DNA from: Parasphingorhabdus flavimaris
GTDB lineage: Bacteria; Pseudomonadota; Alphaproteobacteria; Sphingomonadales; Sphingomonadaceae
NCBI RefSeq assembly: GCF_013371215.1
Contig: NZ_JABWMH010000001.1
Span: 62,001 to 126,000 of the forward strand
DNA length: 64,000 bases
Reading direction: 5' to 3'
In this document: positions 9,299 through 19,755 of the stretch, piece by piece
Position numbering within the stretch: position 1 is the stretch's first letter
Layout of the letters: each line of letters starts with the position of its first letter
Translations under genes and position numbers: made by a program
Notes under the pieces: model-generated
Databases searched by the model: none
Seen by the model: the letters and a program-made list of their open reading frames with translations, nothing else
What the model was told of the DNA's origin: nothing

Positions 9299-11143
9299 AT
9301 GTTCGATGGAAATTCTCCCTTTGTCCTGCTCGACGATGCCCGGGCCTCTGATGCAGCGCCAGCGCGACTTTACCGGGACCCGGTGGACATCATCCGGGCC
9401 GACAAAATGGAAGAATTGGAAGCATGTTTTGCCGCCCTGACGCGGGCGCGATTGGCGGGGCAGCATGTGGCGGGCTATCTGTCCTATGAGGCGGGGCTGG
9501 CGCTGGAAGGGCGGTTGCAGGGCAAAATGCCGGCGGATTTGCCTGCGCCGCTGGCCTGGTTCGGAATATTTAACGATTACAAAGAGCTAACACCCGATGC
9601 GGTGGCCGAGGCGCTGCCCGACCGCAACGGGGCTTGGCTGGGGCGGCTCGAACCGGTGATTTCCCGCGAGGCTTATGAGGCGGCGTTCGAAAAGGTGCAA
9701 AATTATATCCTTTCCGGCGATATCTATCAGGCCAATCACACTTTCCGGGCAGAAATGGACTTTTCCGGGCATCCTTTGGCACTTTATGCCGCGATCCGCG
9801 ACCGCGCGCAGGCCGGCTATGGCGGCGTGGTCCATGACGGGACCAACTGGATGCTGTCCTTCTCGCCGGAACTCTTCTTCGCGCTGAAGGACGGGCGGCT
9901 CACCGCCAAGCCGATGAAGGGCACCGCCGCCCGCGTGGCTGACCCCGAAGCCGACGCCAAGGTGCAGGCGCAATTGCATGGCGACCCGAAACAGCGGGCG
10001 GAGAATCTGATGATCGTCGACCTGCTGCGCAACGACCTGTCGCGGGTGGCCCGGCGCGGCAGCGTCGCGGTGCCGCATCTGTTCCAGATCGAAAGCTATC
10101 CGACCATCCACCAGATGACCTCGACCGTCAGTGCGCAGCTAAAAGACGGCTTCGACGCGGTCGACGTGATCCGGCAGATTTTCCCCTGCGGATCGATCAC
10201 CGGCGCTCCGAAAATCCGCGCGATGGAGATTATCGACGAGCTGGAAAGCGCCGCCGACGGCGCGGCCGGCGAGCACGGTCCGCGCGGCATTTACTGCGGC
10301 TCGGTCGGCCGGATCGACGCGGCGGACGCGCAGGGCCGCTCCGACGCCGCCTTCAATGTCGCGATCCGCACCCTCTTCTTGCAGGAGGGCAAAGAAAGGC
10401 TTTCCATCGGCCTCGGCTCTGGCATAGTGGCGGACTCGGACGGGGAAGACGAGTGGCGGGAATGTCTCGCCAAGGGGAGATTTGCGAAAGTGGATGTCAA
10501 TGCAGGGGGCAATGTCGGGGCCAATGTCGGAGGAGGCCATCATGTCGACCTGATCGAGACCATGGCCTTTGATCCGGCGCGCGGCATCGCCCGGCTGGAA
10601 GCGCATCTCGAGCGGATGAAGACCAGCGCCGCCACCCTGCAATTCGAATTCGACCGCCACGCCGCGCGCAACGCGATCCAGGCGATCACCTTTCACCAGG
10701 AAAGCCCCGCCATGGTCCGCCTGCACCTCGGCCAGTCCGGCGCGCTGGCGATCGAGCTGAAACCCATGCCGGAACCGCAAGACGGCCCCGTAAAATGCCA
10801 GCTGGTACCGATGCAGGTCGAACCACAGGATTTCCGCCTGCACCACAAGACCAGCGATCGGCGGGTCTATGCAGTCGAGGGGTTAGGCGAGGGCGTCCAC
10901 CCGATCTTCGTCGATGGCGAGGGTTTCGTCACCGAGGGCGCGATCTGGAATGTGTTCGTCGAGCGTGACGGGGTGTTGTTGACGCCGAAACTGGAACGCG
11001 GCGTGCTGCCGGGGGTGCTGCGCGCGGAATTGATCGCAAGCGGACAGGCGGTCGAGGGGGATTTGACTGCGGCGGATCTGGCTGGCGGGTTTTTTGTGGG
11101 AAATAGTGTGAGAGGGTTGGTGCTTGCGGAGATAGCTAGTTAG
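9299..11143 (+). CDS. pabBC: Fused aminodeoxychorismate synthase component I / aminodeoxychorismate lyase
   Basis: The 614-residue fusion has an N-terminal chorismate-binding PabB domain (to about residue 390), with KPMKGTAAR, IVDLLRNDLSRV and IFPCGSITGAPK. A C-terminal class IV PLP domain (about 410-614) carries TEGAIWNVFVERDG. The parts make 4-amino-4-deoxychorismate and convert it to p-aminobenzoate for folate. The short glycine-rich linker is GGNVGANVGGG. The ATG at 9299 follows AGGGGTGG. A glutamine amidotransferase partner (PabA) is not adjacent. Confidence 0.94.
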   Translation: MFDGNSPFVLLDDARASDAAPARLYRDPVDIIRADKMEELEACFAALTRARLAGQHVAGYLSYEAGLALEGRLQGKMPADLPAPLAWFGIFNDYKELTPDAVAEALPDRNGAWLGRLEPVISREAYEAAFEKVQNYILSGDIYQANHTFRAEMDFSGHPLALYAAIRDRAQAGYGGVVHDGTNWMLSFSPELFFALKDGRLTAKPMKGTAARVADPEADAKVQAQLHGDPKQRAENLMIVDLLRNDLSRVARRGSVAVPHLFQIESYPTIHQMTSTVSAQLKDGFDAVDVIRQIFPCGSITGAPKIRAMEIIDELESAADGAAGEHGPRGIYCGSVGRIDAADAQGRSDAAFNVAIRTLFLQEGKERLSIGLGSGIVADSDGEDEWRECLAKGRFAKVDVNAGGNVGANVGGGHHVDLIETMAFDPARGIARLEAHLERMKTSAATLQFEFDRHAARNAIQAITFHQESPAMVRLHLGQSGALAIELKPMPEPQDGPVKCQLVPMQVEPQDFRLHHKTSDRRVYAVEGLGEGVHPIFVDGEGFVTEGAIWNVFVERDGVLLTPKLERGVLPGVLRAELIASGQAVEGDLTAADLAGGFFVGNSVRGLVLAEIAS

Positions 11144-11176
11144 AGCACTGACACTGTTAACTCTGTCAAACTGCTG

Positions 11177-11557
11177 TCAATCTTCCGGCACAACCGACGG
11201 TCCACCGACCTCGCGGCATTTAAGATCGATCACCCGCCATTCGAGATCGCTGGGCGGGCGGTCAAGCCGTTCGATTTCCTCGTCCACGCAACGCTCTGAC
11301 GGGGTTCTGTCATCTTTCTCCCGAAGCGCTTTTTTGAGTCTCAACAAAGCGCGGCGTTCTTCCTCGGAAATCTGACCCGGTGGCAATTGGTGATCGGGAC
11401 GTGTCGCGTCAGCAGGTGCACGGTCCATTTGCGTGGAATTCTCCGCCGCGTTTCCCATCACTGACAATCCCGTCGCCATTACGAGAATCATTCGGCGCAA
11501 GTTCCGAGTTTGAGGGGTTTGATATCGACCGCCGTCGTTCGGGGTTTTCAGCATCAT
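11177..11557 (-). CDS. Hypothetical small exported protein
   Basis: A 126-residue protein with a hydrophobic stretch near residues 22-36 (RMILVMATGLSVMGNAAENS) that could be a signal peptide after a basic N-terminal extension. The rest is charged and proline-rich, with ISEEERRALLRLKKALREKDD and two cysteines near the C-terminus. I do not recognise the family. Tandem ATGs occur at 11557 and 11554, with AAGAAG upstream. It converges on pabBC. Confidence 0.6.
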   Translation of the reverse strand: MMLKTPNDGGRYQTPQTRNLRRMILVMATGLSVMGNAAENSTQMDRAPADATRPDHQLPPGQISEEERRALLRLKKALREKDDRTPSERCVDEEIERLDRPPSDLEWRVIDLKCREVGGPSVVPED

Positions 11558-11662
11558 CTGTAATCTTCTTTACCTGTTTCCGGGCATTTGATCGAATTGT
11601 AACACCCTATAATCTCCCGTCGTACCGATCACCAGTTGCTTCCCGAAGCCGAAGCTAGCTGT

Positions 11663-11731
11663 AATTCCGGTGACAATATATTAAATGCCCCCATTCAATG
11701 AATAGGGAATATTGCAATTGTCACCGGAATT
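11663..11731. repeat. 15-bp perfect inverted repeat
   Basis: AATTCCGGTGACAAT (11663-11677) is exactly complementary to 11717-11731. A nested CAATAT/ATATTG pair (11674-11679/11709-11714) lies inside, and a further TTTCACCGGAAC copy occurs at 11742-11753, just before the stop of the oxidoreductase gene. It lies downstream of that gene, so it may act as transcript-end structure. There is no U-tract. Confidence 0.5.
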
Positions 11732-11754
11732 CAGAAGCTACTTTCACCGGAACC

Positions 11755-12771
11755 CTAAACCTTAACCAGCATCTTGCCCGTGTTGGCGCCGGCAAACAGT
11801 CCGATGAACGCGTCCGGTGCTTTTTCCAGCCCCTCCATCACCGTCTCGCGGCCCTTGACCGCGCCCGATGCGATCAACTCCGCCATACCGGCGTTGAATT
11901 CGGGCACTTGCGCGGCGAAGTCGGGATAGAGGAAGCCTTCGATCTTTATGCGCAGGCCAATGATCATGGTCAGATATTGCATCGATTGCGGCTTTTGATC
12001 GTTGTAAACGTCAATCATCCCGCAAATCGCCACGCGGGCGCGTTCGTTGGCGCAGGCGAGCGCCGCATCGAGATGTTCGCCGCCGACATTGTCAAAATAG
12101 ACATCAACGCCGGATTTACCGAGGCTTTTCAGTGCTGCGCGCAATTGCGGCAATACCGGACCGGCCTTGTAGTCGATGCAAGCATCCGCGCCGATTTCTT
12201 TAACCCAGGCGCATTTATCCGCGCCACCGGCTGACCCGATTACGGTCATGCCCTTGGCCTTGGCGATCTGGGTCACGGTTGAGCCAACCGCGCCAGCCGC
12301 GGCCGATACGAAAACGGTTTCGCCTTCTTTGGCCGCACCGACGTTCAGCAAACCGAACCAGGCGGTGCCTCCGGGCATGCCGATGATGGACAGCCAGTGC
12401 TGATCGGCAACATCGAGATCGGGAAGCTTCACCGGTGGCATTCCGCCTATCGGAGGGTTGCTGCCGCCAGCGACGGCAGTGTCGCGCCAACCCGCCATAT
12501 GGAGCACTTTGCATCCGACCGGATAATCGGCGTTGTTGCTTTCGGTCACCGTGCCGACCGCGCCGCCGGTCATTGCTTCACCGATGCCGAACGGGGGCGC
12601 ATAGCTTTTTACGTCATTCATCCGACCGCGCATATAGGGGTCCACCGACAGCCAGCTATTTGCGATGCGAAATTCGCCTTCGCCAATCGGGGCATCCGGT
12701 GCCTCTATCATCTGGAAATTATCAGCCACCGGGGTACCGGCGGGACGACTCTTCAGGGCCCATGCACGCAT
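11755..12771 (-). CDS. NADP-dependent oxidoreductase (zinc-independent MDR, CurA/YfmJ-like)
   Basis: A 338-residue medium-chain reductase. The N-terminal catalytic domain has the subgroup signature NSWLSVDPYMRGRMND. The Rossmann nucleotide-binding motif is AAAGAVGSTVTQIAKAKG, followed by FDNVGGEHLDAAL and a C-terminal RETVMEGLEKAPDAFIGLFAGANTGKMLVKV. The subgroup reduces alpha,beta-unsaturated carbonyls with NADPH. AAGGAC lies before the ATG. It appears monocistronic. Confidence 0.92.
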   Translation of the reverse strand: MRAWALKSRPAGTPVADNFQMIEAPDAPIGEGEFRIANSWLSVDPYMRGRMNDVKSYAPPFGIGEAMTGGAVGTVTESNNADYPVGCKVLHMAGWRDTAVAGGSNPPIGGMPPVKLPDLDVADQHWLSIIGMPGGTAWFGLLNVGAAKEGETVFVSAAAGAVGSTVTQIAKAKGMTVIGSAGGADKCAWVKEIGADACIDYKAGPVLPQLRAALKSLGKSGVDVYFDNVGGEHLDAALACANERARVAICGMIDVYNDQKPQSMQYLTMIIGLRIKIEGFLYPDFAAQVPEFNAGMAELIASGAVKGRETVMEGLEKAPDAFIGLFAGANTGKMLVKV

Positions 12772-13180
12772 ATCAATGTCCTTTTTGGTTTCGTTTATTC
12801 GCTGTTCTAGCGGCTATTTGCGAAATGCACCAACTTTCCGCGCGATCTACTTCAAGACAACCAATATCGCGCCGGCAAAAGCCGCGATTAGAAATCGCAG
12901 CTGTTAATGCCAGCTAACCACCCGATTGCGGTCAGTGACTTGAGAAAGGTTTCACGTTTGCAATTTTTGTCAAAACGGGAAGGCTGCGCTTGTTTCATCC
13001 CCCATGATCTAGCGACGCAATATTCAACATCAAACCGGGAATCGATCATCGCGGACCGAGTTTTCCGATCATGGTCAATCTTCCTCAAAACCCTGCCCGC
13101 GCCCGCGTCCAGCAAAACCCGCACAGGGTCACTCACGCCGCTATCGGCGCACTCCGAACCGCCCCCACAGGACCACGGCC
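12772..13180. other. 409-bp intergenic region, no gene seen
   Basis: The region lies between the divergent oxidoreductase and topoisomerase genes. It must hold both promoters, but I could not pick out convincing boxes. An 82-codon minus-strand reading frame (12888-13136) lacks a ribosome site and family features. Confidence 0.5.
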
Positions 13181-14203
13181 TTGATTCAGCTTAGCCAAAA
13201 CGGGACCGAATTCCGTATTCCCAGCCTTGTGTACACCAGCGACGAAGAGCCGGGCATCTCGCGGGTACGGCGGGGGCGGGGGTTTCAATATTTTCTGCCC
13301 GACAGAAGTCATCTGAAATGCAGCGTCGAACTGGCGCGGATCAAGGCGCTGGGGGTGCCGCCGGCCTATAAGCATGTTTGGATTTGTCCGAAGGCCAATG
13401 GCCATATCCAGGCGACCGGCTATGATGATGCGGCGCGCAAGCAATATCGCTATCATGATGACTGGCGGGTGTTTCGCGACCGGCAGAAGTTCGATCAACT
13501 GGCGGAATTTGCCACGGTGCTGCCTCGGATCCGGCGCAAGGTGAACGCGCTGCTCCGGCCCGATGGCGCGACCGATGAAGGGCCGGGCAAGGAGGTGGCG
13601 CTTGCGGCGCTGGTGCGGCTGATCGACCGGACCGCGATCCGGGTCGGCGGCAGCTCGCGGGTGAGCAAGGGGGCGACGACGCTCGATGGCGGCAATGTTC
13701 TTTATGAGGAGGACCGGCTGCGGCTGCGCTATCGCGCCAAGGGTGGCAAAAGAGTGAGCTGCAGCCTGCGCGATGCGCGGCTGCAGAAGATATTGGAGCA
13801 GATCGACGATCTGCCCGGCAAGCGCCTGTTCCAATATGTCGGCGCGGACGGGGAGGTGCATCCGCTCGACAGCGGTGATGTCAACGACTGGTTGAAAATG
13901 GTGTCCGGGATGGACAGCCTGAGCGCCAAGATGTTCCGCACCTGGCACGGCAGCGTCGCCGCGCTCGACGCGATCGCGGCGGAGGACAAGCCGACGATCA
14001 AACAGGCCTGCGAAGCCGCCGCTGCCGCCCTGCGCAACACGCCGGCGATATGCCGCAAGAGCTACGTCCATCCGGCGGTGTTCGAGCTGATCGACCTGGC
14101 GGCGGACGAGCGGATCGCGATGCTTGAGGGGCAGGCCGCGCAAATCACCGGGTTGCGGGTGGGCGAGAACCGCTTTGTCGGGTTGATTGGCGGGGGGCCT
14201 TGA
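13181..14203 (+). CDS. DNA topoisomerase IB (poxvirus/eukaryote type)
   Basis: The 340-residue enzyme relaxes supercoils through a 3'-phosphotyrosine intermediate. The N-terminal domain has YTSDEEPGISRVRRGRGFQY. The catalytic domain has the Arg in RTAIRVGGS, Lys in the KGGK loop, a TWHGS motif and nucleophile Tyr in CRKSYVHP (about Y295). The start is TTG at 13181 with AGGACC upstream; no better ATG is in frame. Bacterial type IB enzymes are common in alphaproteobacteria and usually accessory. Confidence 0.92.
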   Translation: MIQLSQNGTEFRIPSLVYTSDEEPGISRVRRGRGFQYFLPDRSHLKCSVELARIKALGVPPAYKHVWICPKANGHIQATGYDDAARKQYRYHDDWRVFRDRQKFDQLAEFATVLPRIRRKVNALLRPDGATDEGPGKEVALAALVRLIDRTAIRVGGSSRVSKGATTLDGGNVLYEEDRLRLRYRAKGGKRVSCSLRDARLQKILEQIDDLPGKRLFQYVGADGEVHPLDSGDVNDWLKMVSGMDSLSAKMFRTWHGSVAALDAIAAEDKPTIKQACEAAAAALRNTPAICRKSYVHPAVFELIDLAADERIAMLEGQAAQITGLRVGENRFVGLIGGGP

Positions 14204-14227
14204 GGGTAGCTTTCGCGGCTATTTAGA

Positions 14228-14317
14228 TCGTCGTCCCAGCCTAGGCCGGGACCTAACCCGGTCTTGCTTTCGTTCGCCGCCAATTGGTTTGGATCCCGGC
14301 CTTCGCCGGGATGACGA
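14228..14317. repeat. REP-like inverted repeat pair
   Basis: Two about 27-bp units built on CCCGGCcttcGCCGGGAT and flanked by TCGTC lie in opposite orientation at 14228-14254 and 14291-14317. This is the familiar alphaproteobacterial 'TCATCCCGGCGAAGGCC' repeat family; the left copy is degenerate. The pair could end topoisomerase transcription. The rest of the 302-bp gap to 14505 holds only the candidate leader of the PRC-barrel gene. Confidence 0.75.
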
Positions 14318-14505
14318 AGCTGGGCGAGCCGGTCATTGCTCTCCTCCGGCCACCCGTGCAAAAATCCCGACATTTTACGGAACGATCGGCGGGGTCGTCG
14401 GTAGATTCCGTGTAGCCACATGGCATCGGCCCTCCCCCTCCCTTTACGGGCCGCCGTGGGGCTATCCCCGACAGCAAGGGGCCCTGAAACCTAGAGGAGA
14501 GAAAA

Positions 14506-14871
14506 ATGATGTTACAGGATGAAAAAAACCACAGTGTCATCGCCAGCGACCGTGTTGACGGAACGACCGTCTATGGCCCGGACAAGGGCAAGATCGGTTC
14601 GGTCGACAAGGTTCTGATCGACAAGCGCGGCGGCAACGTGACCGATGTGGTGATTTCCGCTGGCGGTTTTCTCGGCATCGGCGACGAGAAGCACAGCATT
14701 CCGTGGTCGAAGCTGGATTATGACACCGAGCTCGACGGCTACCGGATCGATGTGACCAAGGAGCAGCTGATGGACGCGCCGCGCTTCGACAGCAACGAGC
14801 CGAACCGGGTCTATGACCGCGACTATCAGTCGAGCGTCTATAGCTACTGGACGGTGAACCCCTACTGGTAA
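14506..14871 (+). CDS. PRC-barrel domain protein
   Basis: A 121-residue protein with one PRC-barrel (about residues 9-80), as in SDRVDGTTVYGPDKGKIGSVDKVLIDKRGGNVTDVVISAGGFLGIG, and a polar, tyrosine-rich tail. Such single-barrel proteins are commonly stress induced in sphingomonads; the biochemical role is unknown. The ribosome site GAGGAG is excellent. A GGAAC at 14379-14383 could be half of a stress promoter, but its -10 is poor. The gene ends at a bidirectional terminator. Confidence 0.88.
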   Translation: MMLQDEKNHSVIASDRVDGTTVYGPDKGKIGSVDKVLIDKRGGNVTDVVISAGGFLGIGDEKHSIPWSKLDYDTELDGYRIDVTKEQLMDAPRFDSNEPNRVYDRDYQSSVYSYWTVNPYW

Positions 14872-14901
14872 GCGCCTCTCGGCGGTTGCGCCAAAAACAA
14901 A

Positions 14902-14931
14902 AAGCCGGGCGAAAGCGATTTCGTCCGGCTT
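14902..14931. terminator. Bidirectional rho-independent terminator
   Basis: A 13-bp stem with one G-U pair (14902-14914 with 14919-14931) and GCGA loop is followed by CTTTTTG on the plus strand and, on the minus strand, by a T-rich tail (the complement of CAAAAACAAA). It separates the convergent PRC-barrel and DUF3008 genes. Confidence 0.9.
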
Positions 14932-14963
14932 CTTTTTGTCCGCGTTGTTCGCGCGACCGGCAG

Positions 14964-15155
14964 TTAATCGTCGTCTTCGACTTTATCGGGCAGACCGTCG
15001 TGATCGGTGCTGGCATAATCTTCCAGCTCCTCTTCGGTCATGCTGTCATACATGTCCTTCGACGCGCCCTTGAGGTCGCCGACCTTGGTCTCGCCGCGCT
15101 TGGCGGACAGGGCCGCGCCGGCGGCGCGTTGCTGGGCTTTGGATTGGGCTGGCAT
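14964..15155 (-). CDS. DUF3008 family small protein
   Basis: A 63-residue protein beginning MPAQSKAQQRAAGAALSAKRGE and ending in an acidic tail. It matches the DUF3008 pattern, including KDMYDSMTEEELEDYA. The family is small, cytosolic, and often found with stress genes in alphaproteobacteria; its role is unknown. GGAGAAA lies before the ATG. Its neighbours (PRC-barrel, MgtC, PPOX stress protein) support a stress island. Confidence 0.85.
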   Translation of the reverse strand: MPAQSKAQQRAAGAALSAKRGETKVGDLKGASKDMYDSMTEEELEDYASTDHDGLPDKVEDDD

Positions 15156-15201
15156 GATGTTTCTCCTTTGCTTGCTGGTGGTGGTTAGGGGACTGGCTGG
15201 A

Positions 15202-15687
15202 TCAGGACGGCGGCTTTCCGCTTTCTTCGCCCGGGTCCCAGTGGGCGGTGAAGGGCGCGCTGGTGATCAGGACGGTGAGGATGACGGCGGTTATGATCGC
15301 GGCCAGCCAGATTTCGCCGAAACCGCAGATCAGGCCGATGGCGCCCGCCGCCCAGATCGACGCGGCAGAGCCGGCGCCCTGGACAAAGCTGCCCTCGCGA
15401 AACATCGCGCCGGCGCCGAGAAAGCCGATGCCGGTGATCACGCCCTCGAAGACGCGGCTGGGGTCGATGTCGCTCTGCGGATCGCTGGTCGATTCGAGCA
15501 GTTCCATCGCGCCGATCGCCAGTGCGCAGGCAGCGATCGAGATGATCACGAAGGGCCGGAAGTCGATCGGCTTGCGGCGGATGAACCGCTCGAGGCCGAT
15601 CAGAAAGGGCAGCAGGGTCGCTGCGCCCAAGCGCCACAGCGCCTCCGCCCACGATATTGTATCGGGCCCGGCAAATATATCCGTCAT
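15202..15687 (-). CDS. MgtC/SapB family membrane protein
   Basis: A 161-residue inner-membrane protein. It has the MgtC signature LLPFLIGLERFIRRKPIDFRPFVIIS (about 25-50) and VITGIGFLGAGAMFREG (about 83-99), with four to five membrane helices. MgtC proteins modulate F-ATPase or ion homeostasis in pathogens; the role in environmental bacteria is unsettled. It lies 46 bp upstream of the DUF3008 gene on the same strand. The 168 bp upstream of it contain no gene. Confidence 0.88.
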   Translation of the reverse strand: MTDIFAGPDTISWAEALWRLGAATLLPFLIGLERFIRRKPIDFRPFVIISIAACALAIGAMELLESTSDPQSDIDPSRVFEGVITGIGFLGAGAMFREGSFVQGAGSAASIWAAGAIGLICGFGEIWLAAIITAVILTVLITSAPFTAHWDPGEESGKPPS

Positions 15688-15855
15688 GGCAAAGAAACGC
15701 GCCGGCGAGGGATTTGTTGCAGTGGCTCCACGAGAAAAAGCGGGGACCGCGGAAGGCGGGAGCGAAGCGAGATCTGGTCCGGCCTGTGATGCCGGCGTTC
15801 GCTGCGTTCCGTTCTTCTGCGACCCCCGCGGACTGCTGTCAGATGGCGCTGATCC

Positions 15856-16350
15856 CTATAGCGGGACCCGGGCGTGGTCGCCCATTTCGTCGCCCTTCAT
15901 CGTCATGCCGGTCATCATCTTGAACAGACCGGTGATGCCAGGATCGGCTTCCCAGATTTCCGCGTTGCCGAGATCGAGGCGCAGCATCAGCAGGCTCGGG
16001 TCCTGACGGCCATGTTCATACCAGGCCTCGACCGGCTTGCTCCAGTGCTTGTCGATGATCGCCGGGTCGGTTTCCTCGGTGAGGTTGCCAGATACGCAGG
16101 CGAACAGGTCGTGTCCCTTGGACGCATATTGCATCATCGCCGGGCCGCCCTTGGCCAGCCGGTTGTCGCGCGAGGTGTAGAACCAGATCGCGCTGTTGGC
16201 GTCCTTGTCGAGCTGCGCGCGCATCGGGATGCTGTGCTGGCGGCTGTTGTCGAGCGCGATCATCACAAACGGGCTGTCGGCGATCGATTCCCAGAATTCC
16301 TCGCGGATTTCGTCGGGGTTGGTGCTGTGTTTCATATCGGCGTCGCTCAT
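15856..16350 (-). CDS. Pyridoxamine 5'-phosphate oxidase-like general stress protein
   Basis: A 164-residue flavin-binding split-barrel protein of the 'general stress protein 26' type. It has FWESIADSPFVMIALDNS, WFYTSRDNRLAKGGPAMMQYASKGHDLFACVSGN and a Trp-rich C-terminal half (HWSKPVEAWYEHGRQDPSLLMLRLD). These bind FMN/FAD rather than make PLP; the substrate is unknown. GGAGAAAG precedes the ATG. A stress-promoter-like GCAAC-N15-CGTT lies about 30 bp upstream but departs from consensus. Confidence 0.88.
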   Translation of the reverse strand: MSDADMKHSTNPDEIREEFWESIADSPFVMIALDNSRQHSIPMRAQLDKDANSAIWFYTSRDNRLAKGGPAMMQYASKGHDLFACVSGNLTEETDPAIIDKHWSKPVEAWYEHGRQDPSLLMLRLDLGNAEIWEADPGITGLFKMMTGMTMKGDEMGDHARVPL

Positions 16351-16454
16351 GGTCTTTCTCCTTTTTGACTATTGCTAAACCAACGCACAGGACGAAAAAG
16401 GTTGCACGGAAAACGGAGAGAGGCCCGACGGATTATGGGATAACCGATGCCGGA

Positions 16455-16727
16455 TCAGCCAGCCTCGCTCGCGTTGCCACCGCCCTTGGGCTTGCGCAGC
16501 AGATAGCGATAGATCCCGAAAATATTGATCCCGAACAGTACCAGATTCTGGACCGCCAGCGGGTTGTTACCGTCGATCAGCGAGGCGGCAATCCAGACTA
16601 TCGACGAGCCGGAAAATATGATGAAGCCGATGCCGGTGATCCGGGCGCCGGCGTTGAGCGAAACCAGTACGGCGGCGACCATGCCGCTGATGCTGGCAGT
16701 CCAGCGCAATATATCGATGAGGTCCAT
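16455..16727 (-). CDS. Small three-helix membrane protein, stress regulated
   Basis: A 90-residue protein with three hydrophobic helices (about residues 5-25, 31-50 and 58-77), a glycine-rich turn (NAGARITGIGFIIFSGSS) and a basic tail. I do not recognise a named family. It is directly behind a perfect EcfG-type promoter (16781-16805), so it is likely a general-stress-response member. There is no close downstream partner. Confidence 0.75.
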   Translation of the reverse strand: MDLIDILRWTASISGMVAAVLVSLNAGARITGIGFIIFSGSSIVWIAASLIDGNNPLAVQNLVLFGINIFGIYRYLLRKPKGGGNASEAG

Positions 16728-16780
16728 GATATTGCTTTCCTTCGTGTCGGTGCGCGGGTTTTCGGCGCTAATGGGGATGC

Positions 16781-16805
16781 AACGGCGGGAGCGGCCTTTG
16801 GTTCC
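16781..16805 (-). promoter_or_regulatory. EcfG (general stress sigma) promoter
   Basis: Read on the minus strand, -35 GGAAC (16805-16801) and -10 CGTT (16784-16781) are separated by exactly 16 bases, the established EcfG consensus of alphaproteobacteria. The start codon at 16727 would leave a leader of about 45-50 nt. It drives the small membrane protein gene. Confidence 0.85.
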
Positions 16806-16840
16806 GCGTCACTGAAAGCCCGACCCCGATGATAAGCTTG

Positions 16841-16901
16841 GTTGCGGTGAGGGCGCATTGATATTAGGCACGCTGCTTACTTCTTTGCACAAGGACGCAT
16901 C
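16841..16901 (+). promoter_or_regulatory. metY promoter/leader, shared with aspC
   Basis: GTTGCGGTG (16841-16849), TGATATTAGGCA (16859-16870), CTTTGC and AGGAC appear at the same offsets from the ATG as in the leader of the aspartate aminotransferase gene at 18491-18551. ATATTAGGCA is exactly 41 bases before the ATG in both. TATTAG is a plausible -10, with the GTTGC box upstream. Confidence 0.65.
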
Positions 16902-18175
16902 ATGACCGATCATCTCGAAACCATGGCTGTACATGCCGGCACCGAACCCGATCCGACAACCAACGCGCGGATCACGCCGATCTACCAGACGGCGTCCTAT
17001 GTTTTCGATGATGTCGAGCATGCTGCCGACCTGTTCAATCTCGATGCGTTCGGCAATATCTATACCTGGATCATGAACCCGACCAACGGCGCGCTGGAAG
17101 GCAAGATTGCGGCGATGGAGGGCGGCATCGCGGCCCTCGCAGTGGCTTCGGGCCATGCCGCGCAAATCATCGTCTTCCACGTCCTGATGGACCCGGGCGC
17201 GCATATTGTTGCGGCGAAGAAACTCTACGGCGGCTCGCTCAACCAGCTCGCCCATTCGGTTAAGAAGTTCGGCTGGAATGTTACGTTCGTCGACGCCGAC
17301 AATATGGACGAGGTCAGGGGCGCGATCACCGATGATACGCGCTGCGTGTTTATCGAGAGTCTCGCCAATCCCGGCGGCGTTGTCCAGGATATCGCGGCGA
17401 TTGCCGATATCGCCCATGAAGCAGGCATCCCGCTGGTGGTCGACAATACGATGGCCTCGCCGATGCTCTGCCGCCCGATCGAACATGGCGCGGATATCGT
17501 CGTGGAAAGCGGCACCAAATTTCTCGGCGGCCATGGCAACAGCATCGGTGGCCTGATCATCGACAGTGGCAAGTTCGACTGGACCAAGAGCGAAAAATAC
17601 GCGTTCCTCAACCAGCCCAACCCGTCCTATCACGGCAAGGTGTTTACCGATGCCTTTGGCGAGCTGGCTTTCATCCTCGCGGCGCGCGCCCTGTCCCTGC
17701 GCGATCTCGGACCGGCGCTGGCCCCGTTTAACGCCTTCCAGATATTGACCGGCATGGAAACGCTGGCGCTGCGGATGGAGCGGCATTGTGAAAATGCGCT
17801 GAAAATGGCTGAGTGGCTGCAGGGTCGCGACGAGGTCAGCTGGGTGTCCTATGCCGGGCTGCCGGACAGCGATTATCACGCGCTGGCGCAGAAATATCTC
17901 GGCGGCAAGGGCGGCGCGGTGTTCACTTTCGGCCTGAAGGGCGGATTTGAAGCGGGCACCAAGCTGGTGTCGGCTGTCAAACTGTTCAGTCATCTCGCCA
18001 ATATCGGCGACACGAGATCGCTGATCATCCACCCCGCCTCGACCACCCACAGCCAGTTGTCCGGCGAGGAACTTGTCGCTGCTGGCGCCGGGCCGGATGT
18101 GGTGCGTATCTCTGTAGGGATCGAGCATATCGACGATATTATCGCCGATATGCAGCAGGCGCTGGAATCCTTGTG

Positions 18176-18176
<1 letters not shown>
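16902..18176 (+). CDS. metY: O-acetylhomoserine sulfhydrylase family enzyme
   Basis: A 424-residue PLP enzyme of the Cys/Met metabolism family. It has YQTASYVFDDVEHAADLF (about 29-46), VDNTMASP, and the PLP lysine in ESGTKFLGGHG (about 207). C-terminal motifs are SLIIHPASTTHSQL and VRISVGIEHIDDII. It joins O-acetylhomoserine and sulfide to make homocysteine for methionine synthesis. Its stop overlaps the next ATG by one base. The promoter resembles that of aspC. Confidence 0.92.
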
Positions 18177-19754
<1,578 letters not shown>

Positions 19755-19755
19755 G

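Noticed and set aside
12888-13136. 82-codon minus-strand frame in the oxidoreductase/topoisomerase gap
   Set aside because: No ribosome site, no recognisable domain, and no operon context.
14379-14404. GGAAC upstream of the PRC-barrel gene as an EcfG promoter
   Set aside because: At 16-17 bp spacing the -10 reads GGTA/GTAG instead of CGTT, so it does not meet consensus.
15696-15720. GCAAC-N16-CGTT before the MgtC gene, and GCAAC-N15-CGTT at 16382-16405 before the PPOX gene
   Set aside because: Both have a mismatch in the conserved -35 GG. The first would give an almost leaderless message and the second has short spacing. They are possible weak stress promoters but below my threshold.
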